Part shown: positions 25,150-31,014 of the stretch, piece by piece
Position numbering within the stretch: the stretch's first letter is position 1
Layout of the letters: each line of letters starts with the position of its first letter
Source: Siphonodentalium dalli
Taxonomy: Eukaryota > Mollusca > Scaphopoda > Gadilida > Siphonodentaliidae
DNA: 64,000 nucleotides
Assembly (NCBI GenBank): GCA_032622095.1
Contig: CP136067.1
Coordinates: 94,978,707 to 95,042,706, forward strand
Direction of reading: 5' to 3'
The notes under the pieces: generated by a model
Told to the model about the DNA's origin: nothing
Database searches by the model: none
Seen by the model: the letters and a program-made list of their open reading frames with translations, nothing else
Position numbers and translations under genes: made by a program

Positions 25150-26275
25150 CTAAGGTTGGAAAATTTTCAACTGATTGCCATTTCATTCCAAATTTTGCCA
25201 AAAGTAGAAGAAATATACTATTGTTGGTCTAAAAACAACAAATGTGAAACAATACGAACAATTACAACCTATATGAAGTGTAAAATTTCAAACTGATATT
25301 GTGTCAGGCATGAAATTTCCGGATTTCCTCCACCACTAAAACTGGCAATGTCGTGATATGGCCTTAAACCCCAACGAGTCAGCTGAACGAGTCATGAAAT
25401 TTCCAATTACTGTTGAACATATTTAGCAAAGTTGGGGGGTATAGACACACACCACTCCCTGTGGTCGCGTCCCTGTACGCACGAAATTCGAATGTAAAAT
25501 TTACTTTTCAATTCGGGGTGATTTTAGCCGACAAACAAACGACAACGTGATTCATCCAATCTCCATCGAATTTCGAACTTCAATGTAATTTAACGTGATT
25601 CTCCATCGAATTTCGAACTTCTATGTAATTTAACGCGAATCTCCATCGAATTTCGAACTTCAATGTAATTTCACGCGAATCTCCATCGAATTTCATACTT
25701 CAGTGTAACTTCACGCGAATGTCCATCGAATATCAACTACAATGTAATTTCACGAACCCGAAGTGAGCTACTGCATGAAGAATATCAATCCATGGCCCAG
25801 GCTGAACATGTGCGTTTGTCACGATGAAACTGTCTCCTGGATTCGTCCCATTGATCACACGTTTCTTTACACAGTATACTTTATAAATTCTGAACCGCGC
25901 CTGTGTAAGTTTGTTAACATTGCATGCACAATTAGGCTAATAAAAGGCACACAATTATACCATTAACGTATGCCGCTCGAAATATAACTGACGGACTCAA
26001 TCGTTTAAGTGGGCACGTACCGGTCACACGCTTATAAGTTTGCATGGTCTGTTTGCAATCATTTCGTAATAAAATACCGTCACAGTATCTGACTGTGCCA
26101 GGATATGAACGGTAACATGGGAATAAAATACATTATTCACCAAAGCTATCGGCATGAGTAGCGACAGTGCTGTTTATAAACTGTTAACAAAAGATATCAA
26201 ATTCAATACATGACAAAGATGACTCAGTGTAGTTTATAAAGTGAACATAAAAATATTAAGGTAAGAATCTTTTTA
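25150..26275. other. Intergenic; 40-bp tandem repeat at 25555-25755
   Basis: Contains about five copies of a 40-bp unit (CTCCATCGAATTTCGAACTT + CAATGTAATTTCACGCGAAT). Otherwise no gene is recognised up to the Polinton target site. Confidence 0.6.
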
Positions 26276-26281
26276 AGCATT

Positions 26282-26542
26282 AGTAGTAATGGTGGGCACT
26301 ATGGCCCAGTACCCCCCAGACATGGGCACTATGGCCCAGTACCCCCCAGACATGGGCACTATGGCCCAGTACCCCCCCAGACATGGGCACTATGGCCCAT
26401 GGGCCATAGTGCCCATGTCTGGGGGGTACTGGGCCATAGTGCCCATGTCTGGGGGGTACTGGGCCATAGTTCCCACCATGAGGATAGATGTTCCTGTCAT
26501 TGATGTGACATTTCTGATCGAAAAAATGAAAATGGACTTAGA
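26282..26542 (+). repeat. Polinton left TIR with internal palindrome
   Basis: Matches the right TIR (43282-43544) in reverse complement apart from one AGT unit, a C-tract length difference and a few substitutions. The outer part is three direct copies of a 30-bp unit (GGGCACTATGGCCCAGTACC + CCCCAGACAT), a palindromic centre ATGGCCCATGGGCCAT at 26392-26407, then two copies in reverse. Each single TIR can therefore fold into a hairpin stem of about 79 bp. The inner part (26485-26542) is non-repetitive (GATAGATGTTCCTGTCATTG...). Open frames reading MAQYPPDMGT through it are artefacts. Confidence 0.93.
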
Positions 26543-26622
26543 ATTATTTTTTTTCAAAAGGAAAATCTCACTTTGGAAAATATCAATTAGCAATCAAGAG
26601 TTTTTCTTTTCGAATATTTGGT

Positions 26623-26638
26623 GGCCCTGAAAAGGGCC
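26623..26638 (-). terminator. Histone-type mRNA 3' stem-loop #1 (OTU-like gene)
   Basis: On the minus strand: AAAAC, the 16-nt stem-loop GGCCCTTTTCAGGGCC (6-bp stem, TTTC loop), then ACCA. The match to the metazoan histone 3' stem-loop is very close (family form GGYYCTTTTCAGRRCC with ACCCA). A purine-rich stretch (CGAAAAGAAAAACTC) follows about 10 nt later, like the histone downstream element that pairs with U7 snRNA. It starts 19 nt after the stop codon of the minus-strand OTU-like gene. Confidence 0.85.
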
Positions 26639-26657
26639 GTTTTATTTTTGTTATAGT

Positions 26658-27122
26658 TTAGAATCCGCCACATTGAACTTCTTTGTTCGCCAAAACTTCA
26701 ATTGATTTGTCTCCTCGCCTCATCCATATTTCGCATTCACAATAATGCTCGTGGCAAACGTGTGGGATCCACACTAGAGTTATTGATGACTTGAATCTTG
26801 GTGTTGATTTGTAGCCGCCTTTGGTAGCATCAAACATGACGATAGGTCGCTGTATAACAGTCGCCGATAATTCAACCATCAATCTTGATTCAGCCAAAAG
26901 TGGTGTGCGCCGTAAATCTTGTGCCGACGCACCAAGTTCGTCACTCTCTGCGTAGTACAGGTCAACTGCCGCATCTCTCAGAATCATCCATCCATCGGTC
27001 GTCCCGTAAACCCCGAGGCTGAGTGCCCTCCAAAACAGCGATATTTCTTCACCGTACACTGCTTTACAGTATACCCCACCGGCCATTATCTCGTCAAGAT
27101 CTGTTATGTTTACAGCAGTCAT
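26658..27122 (-). CDS. OTU-like protein, probable catalytic Cys replaced by Ser
   Basis: 154 residues. OTU-family proteases remove ubiquitin or ubiquitin-like proteins. The pattern expected around the active site (acidic-G-x-C-L-F-R-A-L-S, then LYGTxDxHxxLR) is visible as GEEISLFWRALSLGVYGTTD at residues 24-43, but the catalytic Cys position is Ser28. Further OTU-like features are VELSATVIQRPIVMF (83-97) and a His before a hydrophobic residue near the end (H126-Y127). The start at 27122 was chosen because its context (CATTCAAAG before ATG) is repeated before the start of the duplicated gene at 28729; the longer frame up to 27197 runs into promoter sequence. It is the left member of a divergent pair with the gene at 27746 and ends in a histone-type stem-loop. 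The OTU assignment rests on motif recognition only; it may be an inactive binder. Confidence 0.6.
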   Translation of the reverse strand: MTAVNITDLDEIMAGGVYCKAVYGEEISLFWRALSLGVYGTTDGWMILRDAAVDLYYAESDELGASAQDLRRTPLLAESRLMVELSATVIQRPIVMFDATKGGYKSTPRFKSSITLVWIPHVCHEHYCECEIWMRRGDKSIEVLANKEVQCGGF

Positions 27123-27745
27123 CTTTGAATGTAGAATAAGTCTGAAGATCCGTCTTGAACATATATCACGATTGCGCGGGCGGTAGAGAAAGCACATAAT
27201 ACTTTGACGTTAAAATGACAAATGCTCCCTGACGTTGTGTTTCTTTTCAGTGCATTATCTGTTAGTTTCACCATTTCGATATGATATAGATTAAATTCAT
27301 GATAGTATATGCAATTAATTAAGATATTTTAACATATGAATTCATCTTCGTTCATAAACGATGACCAAGTAAAGTTATCAATTGTAATGATGAAGAAAAA
27401 TGTTCAGTATGTTTTCTTGTGTTCAGTTTTATGTATAAAATATGTACATTTCCAAAACCAAAAACTAGAAAAACATTCCATATTTGCCTAACGAGGTAAC
27501 AAATATATCAATCATGTGTACCAAATAATAGATAATGATCTAACGAAATAAAAAACATTTGTTTGATCGCTATGCAATAATGATCAAGAAAAATATGAAT
27601 GCTGATCCGTCTCTGAAAAAACACAACGCCAGGAAACATTTGTCAATTTTAACGTCAATGCGACATGTGATTTCATTGACGCCCGTGTCAAATGTATAAA
27701 AATATTTTCGAATTTGATCAACGTTACATTGCATTGCTATCAAAG
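27123..27745. promoter_or_regulatory. Bidirectional promoter of cassette 1 (inverted-repeat structure)
   Basis: Between two divergent starts. Rightward: TATAAAAAT at 27695-27703, about 50 nt before ATG 27746. Leftward: a weaker TATATG box about 40 nt before ATG 27122. The two flanks are reverse complements over about 45 bp: GACGTTAAAATGACAAATGC (27207 on) against the complement of ...CATTTGTCAATTTTAACGTC (27636-27655), so each side carries the same element. The whole block is duplicated at 28760-29300, and its right half again at 29306-29600. Confidence 0.75.
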
Positions 27746-28234
27746 ATGGATCCGTTAACAGAATTTCTTCAGAGTGAGATATACAGTAATCCTGTTGTAC
27801 AGAATACATATGCGGCACCACAGTCAACAGGCCAAGCTAATACGACAATGACTATAGGTGGAGATACACTCATTTTAAAAGCGATTTTAGATGAACTGAG
27901 ATGTCTTCGCAGGGATATTGACGTGAAAACACAAGTAACGCATCAAGAAGTAAAAGTGAATCTTCGTTTCGTTGCAGAAGAGATAGATATACCAATCAGG
28001 GTTCATGATGTTCAGAGATCGAAAGAACAGAAACAGATCAAAAAAGAAAAAATATTATCGGCGAAAGAAAAAGAACCTAAAAGTATCATGAAGCCTTCTA
28101 CTGAGACAAAAGTCAGATTTCGTCTTCCTTGTAAAGAATCTAAAGATACAGAGAAAAGTGATGAATTCGCAAAAGCTATTGGTTCTCATGGGAAAGATAT
28201 GTCAAGATATAAGAAAAACACAAAACGATGTTAA
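27746..28234 (+). CDS. Hypothetical protein with possible PP1-docking motifs
   Basis: 162 residues, no recognised fold. Residues 40-80 look helical (ILKAILDELRCLRRDIDVKT). Residues 90-162 are Lys-rich and probably disordered. Within this tail, SIMK (113-116) followed by KVRF (122-125) resembles the SILK plus RVxF pair that binds protein phosphatase 1 catalytic subunit; SIMK is a degenerate SILK. The start ATG 27746 was preferred over ATG 27692 because the latter lies within the TATA box. The right member of the first divergent pair; a histone-type stem-loop begins 22 nt after its stop. The function is unknown and PP1 binding is only a motif-based guess. Confidence 0.7.
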   Translation: MDPLTEFLQSEIYSNPVVQNTYAAPQSTGQANTTMTIGGDTLILKAILDELRCLRRDIDVKTQVTHQEVKVNLRFVAEEIDIPIRVHDVQRSKEQKQIKKEKILSAKEKEPKSIMKPSTETKVRFRLPCKESKDTEKSDEFAKAIGSHGKDMSRYKKNTKRC

Positions 28235-28256
28235 AGTCAGATGATAATTTTAAAAC

Positions 28257-28272
28257 GGCCCTTTTCAGGGCC
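28257..28272 (+). terminator. Histone-type mRNA 3' stem-loop #2
   Basis: AAAAC, then GGCCCTTTTCAGGGCC, then ACACACA, downstream of the gene ending at 28234. The ~105 bp that follow (to about 28375) are homologous to the sequence after stem-loop #5 (30024-30115), marking the right edge of a duplicated cassette. Confidence 0.85.
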
Positions 28273-28483
28273 ACACACATTTTCCAAAAGGTTACTCTTT
28301 CATTGCTGAAAAAATCAAAAACACGATTGTTCAATTTATATTTTATTCAACAACAAATATTTGCAAGTATATTTTGTTTTAAATTATTCGTGGCGTGATT
28401 TTTTCAAAACAAAACATAGGGTACAAAGAACATTATTAGTTATTAAGCAATGCTAAAAGTTTTTCTTTTTGAAAAAATTGGTT

Positions 28484-28499
28484 GGTCCTGAAAAGGACC
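28484..28499 (-). terminator. Histone-type mRNA 3' stem-loop #3
   Basis: Minus strand: AAAAC, then GGTCCTTTTCAGGACC, then AACCA, with a purine-rich CAAAAAGAAAAAC about 12 nt later. The stem differs from copy #1 by a compensated pair (C to T on one side, G to A on the other), so pairing is kept. It lies just beyond stem-loop #4 for the small gene at 28541. Confidence 0.8.
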
Positions 28500-28511
28500 G
28501 TTTTTGTTTTT

Positions 28512-28527
28512 GGCCCTGAAAAGGGCC
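28512..28527 (-). terminator. Histone-type mRNA 3' stem-loop #4
   Basis: Minus strand: AAAAC, then GGCCCTTTTCAGGGCC, 13 nt after the stop of the 62-residue gene. The 3' flank is AAAAACAAAAAC rather than ACCCA, so this copy is less canonical. It sits in tandem with #3, 12 nt apart. Confidence 0.7.
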
Positions 28528-28540
28528 GTTTTGTATGGCA

Positions 28541-28729
28541 TCAAAGTTCACGCCACGATTTTCTTTTGAGACTTTTGCTTTTGTTCCAACGCTGTTGTTT
28601 TTTGCATATTTGCATAACCAGTTTTGCACTGGCGGTTACTTCTTTTGCGTGTCCGGCCCGCATTATCTTGGGTGTTAGCCCTATCGTTCCTCTTAGTATA
28701 GACATCAACGGTTCGGGGATTTCGGACAT
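28541..28729 (-). CDS. Small basic hypothetical protein (62 residues)
   Basis: The frame starts at ATG 28729 within GCATTCAAAG-ATG, the same context as the OTU-like gene start, and ends 13 nt before stem-loop #4. The product begins MSEIPEPLMSILRGTIGL and has a basic C-terminal half (KKQQRW...KSLKRKSW). No domain is recognised. It occupies the same place in cassette 2 as the OTU-like gene in cassette 1 but is not visibly homologous, so it may be a replacement or a truncated remnant. An overlapping 69-residue frame exists (28548-28757); I prefer the 62-residue one because its start is in the duplicated 5' context. Confidence 0.5.
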   Translation of the reverse strand: MSEIPEPLMSILRGTIGLTPKIMRAGHAKEVTASAKLVMQICKKQQRWNKSKSLKRKSWREL

Positions 28730-28759
28730 CTTTGAATGCAGAATAAAAATTGTTCACGG

Positions 28760-29625
28760 CCGTGTTTGAACATATATCACGATTGCGCGGGCGGTAGAGA
28801 AATCACATGTCGCGTTGGCATTAAAAATGACAAATGTTTCCGGGCGTTGTGTTTCTTTACAGTGCATTATCTGTTAGTTTTACTATTTCGATATGTTATA
28901 GATTAAATTCATGATAGTATATGCAATTAATTAAGATGTTTTAACATATGAATTCATCTTCGTTCATAAACGATGACCAAGTAAAGTTATCAATTGTAAT
29001 GATGAAGAAAAATGTTCAGTATGTTTCTTGTGTTCAGTTTTTATGTATAAAATATGTACAATTCCAAAACCAAAAACTAGAAAAACATTCCATATTTGCC
29101 TAACGAGGTAATAAATATATCAATCATGTGTACCAAATAATAGATAATGATCTAACGAAATTAAAAACATTTGTTTGATCGCTATGCAATAATGATCAAG
29201 AAAAATATGCATGTTGATCCGGTTCTGAAAAAACACAACGTCAGGAAATATTTGTCAATTTTAACGCCAAAGTATTATGTGATTTCATTGACGCCCGTGT
29301 AACAATCTTGTGTTCAGTTTTATGTATAAAATATGTACAATTCCAAAAACAAAAACTAGAAAAACATTCCATATTTGCCTAACGAGGTAATAAATATATC
29401 AATCATGTGTACCAAATAATAGATAATGATCTAACGAAATTAAAAACATTTGTTTGATCGCTATGCAATAATGATCAAGAAAAATATGCATGTTGATCCG
29501 GTTCTGAAAAAACACAACGTCAGGAAATATTTGTCAATTTTAACGCCAACGCGACATGTGATTTCATTGACGCCCGTGTCAAATGTATAAAAATATTTTC
29601 ACTTTTTCAGTGAACTTCATTCATT
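28760..29625. promoter_or_regulatory. Bidirectional promoter of cassette 2, with an internal tandem duplication
   Basis: About 530 bp (28769-29300) match 27160-27705 closely, including the GC-rich GATTGCGCGGGCGG element on the leftward side. A second copy of the right half then follows (29306-29600, TTGTGTTCAGTTTTATGTATAAAATATG...). The rightward TATAAAAAT is at 29586-29594, 32 nt before ATG 29626. The first right half ends before its TATA box, so only the outer one can serve. Confidence 0.75.
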
Positions 29626-29988
29626 ATGCCGTCGTTAAAGAAATTTATCAAGAAGTTATGGAGGAAGAGAGATTCAGAGGAGACAAAAATAAGAACATAT
29701 AGGAAATGGCAGGATTCTCCTGAACAAAAGGTGGTACAGAAACAGATGCTAAGAGATTTTCTGGCTCGGCGATGACCATCGCCTGAAGTATGCGATCAAG
29801 CAATCAAGAATCAAGAATCAAGCAATCTTGATCTCGTGGAGATCTTGTCACAGATCTCGAAGAAAGATCTGTGCAATGCAGCAATTGACAGCTTCGCTCA
29901 GGCTGCTGTGGCGCACAGATCAAATCCTACTTGGTCTGTGACAATTAATCCCAACGGGATATATCCTGATTTGGCAGAATTTTTATGA
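29626..29988 (+). pseudogene. Small gene interrupted by one in-frame TGA
   Basis: From ATG 29626, 49 codons are open, then TGA at 29773-29775 (followed by C), then the same frame stays open for 71 more codons to TGA 29986-29988. A histone-type stem-loop follows 19 nt later. The first part is very basic (MPSLKKFIKKLWRKR...). The second has a helical, Ala-rich stretch (LCNAAIDSFAQAAVAHR) and ends SVTINPNGIYPDLAEFL, which looks like real protein. Either it is a nonsense-mutated gene, or the stop is read through (UGA followed by C is a leaky context in animals), or two proteins exist. No domain recognised. Confidence 0.6.
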
Positions 29989-30007
29989 ATTCTGTAAAAG
30001 AAAAAAC

Positions 30008-30023
30008 GGCCCTTTTCAGGGCC
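30008..30023 (+). terminator. Histone-type mRNA 3' stem-loop #5 (best match)
   Basis: AAAAAAC, then GGCCCTTTTCAGGGCC, then ACCCACATT. Stem, loop and the ACCCA 3' flank all match the metazoan histone consensus. It starts 19 nt after the stop at 29988, the short spacing typical of histone genes. Confidence 0.9.
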
Positions 30024-30091
30024 ACCCACATTCCCCAAAAGGTTACTCTTTCATAGCTGAAAAAAACAAAACACGATTGTTCAATTCATAA

Positions 30092-30097
30092 TTTATT
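30092..30097 (-). terminator. Poly(A) signal AATAAA of the zinc-knuckle gene
   Basis: AATAAA on the minus strand, 16 nt past the stop of the gene at 30113-30715. This gene thus appears to use ordinary polyadenylation, unlike its neighbours with histone-type ends. Confidence 0.5.
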
Positions 30098-30112
30098 CAC
30101 ACAACATAATTT

Positions 30113-30715
30113 TCAAATGTTTGTATCGATTCGTTTATCTGTTTTTGGAATGTAGAATGGTCTCAGCTTCTTTTTCTTGGAAGTTTTCTTGGAATTTTCA
30201 AAATCTGGATTTTTATCTTCAGATTTGTTCTGTGAATCATTCGTAGGATCAACAGGTCGGGGTTGTTTGAAAACATCTGATGTTGTAGACATCTCTTCAG
30301 TTTTGATATCTGCATTTTGTTCTTGTATTGTTACTGCTTGTAGACATTTTTGTATAGTTTTCACATTTTTTTTGTCGCCGAAATCTGTTTTACAATGGAA
30401 GGACCAATGGGATTCTTGTCCGCATTTGTAACAGTAACCATATGGCGGTTTCCAATTTTTATCAGCTTTGTTTTTCTCTTGTTTCTCTTGCCATTGCATT
30501 TTGTTACAAAGTTTAAACAAATTGGCAGAGATCTGTCTCATTTCGACAAGATTATCTTGAATTTTTCTAGTCTGTGGCTGTGTAGATTTTTTTGAATCTT
30601 CTTTATGTAGCTCAATATAGCTCTCTTCAATAACTGCAGGCCTTGGTCTTTTTCTAACAATATCTTCTTCGCTGGAGGCGTCGTCTGAAACAGGTCTTTT
30701 AATTCTCTTAAACAT
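30113..30715 (-). CDS. CCHC zinc-knuckle protein sharing its N-terminus with polymerase B
   Basis: 200 residues. A Gag-like zinc knuckle C-x2-C-x4-H-x4-C is at residues 95-108 (CYKCGQESHWSFHC), which in known proteins binds single-stranded nucleic acid. The rest is Lys/Glu-rich and probably disordered, with a very basic C-terminus. Residues 1-32 (MFKRIKRPVSDDASSEEDIV...) are identical to the first 32 of the divergently transcribed polymerase, because the promoter and 5' coding region are an inverted duplication. This shared piece is basic-acidic-basic and could be a nuclear localisation or terminal-protein-like segment. Start 30715 was chosen because the longer frame (30811) passes through the TATA box. 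The role is unknown. Confidence 0.75.
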   Translation of the reverse strand: MFKRIKRPVSDDASSEEDIVRKRPRPAVIEESYIELHKEDSKKSTQPQTRKIQDNLVEMRQISANLFKLCNKMQWQEKQEKNKADKNWKPPYGYCYKCGQESHWSFHCKTDFGDKKNVKTIQKCLQAVTIQEQNADIKTEEMSTTSDVFKQPRPVDPTNDSQNKSEDKNPDFENSKKTSKKKKLRPFYIPKTDKRIDTNI

Positions 30716-31014
30716 TTTTGTCTTGAGTTTTGTCAGCAAAAAATATTGCGACTGGCTTCTTCGGAGTTGAAGTGTAAAGTGTAGAATTACATCTGCTTTT
30801 ATAGCTTTCATCGCGAATGCTATAAAAGCTATAAAAGCAGGTGTAATTCTACACTTTACACTTCAACTCCGAAGAAGCCAGTCGCAATATTTTTTGCTGA
30901 CAAAACTCAAGACAAAAATGTTTAAGAGAATTAAAAGACCTGTTTCAGACGACGCCTCCAGCGAAGAAGATATTGTTAGAAAAAGACCAAGGCCTGCAGT
31001 TATTGAAGAGAGCG
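30619..31014. repeat. Inverted duplication at the polB divergent promoter
   Basis: Arms 30619-30803 and about 30830-31014 are near-exact reverse complements around a ~26-bp centre. Each arm contains a TATAAAAG box (minus strand 30796-30803; plus strand 30821-30828 and 30830-30837), the same ~80-nt leader and the first 32 codons of the gene on that side. The two divergent genes thus have identical promoters and identical N-termini. Confidence 0.85.

Noticed and set aside
26289-26630. Open frame of 113 residues with repeats of PPDMGTMAQY (and mirror frames at 26390-26593 and 43260-43622)
   Set aside because: It is the translation of the palindromic 30-bp TIR units on either strand; the same peptide appears in both orientations because the DNA is an inverted repeat. 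No independent coding evidence.
26623-26638. Bacterial Rho-independent terminator
   Set aside because: GGCCCTGAAAAGGGCC followed by T-rich DNA looks like one on the plus strand, but the host is an animal and the opposite strand matches the histone 3' loop with correct flanks and position after stops.
27692-27745. Upstream ATG that would extend the 162-residue gene
   Set aside because: The ATG overlaps the TATAAAAAT promoter box duplicated before the gene at 29626, so it should lie upstream of the transcript start.
28541-28757. Histone gene in the histone-like cassettes
   Set aside because: I looked for H2A, H2B, H3, H4 and H1 patterns in all four payload frames and recognised none.
30716-30811. 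Extended start of the zinc-knuckle gene
   Set aside because: The extension runs through the minus-strand TATAAAAG box and the centre of the inverted repeat, and has no counterpart in the polymerase.
30894-30917. Extended start of polymerase B
   Set aside because: The first codon there is TTG within the leader. ATG 30918 aligns with the identical start of the divergent zinc-knuckle protein.
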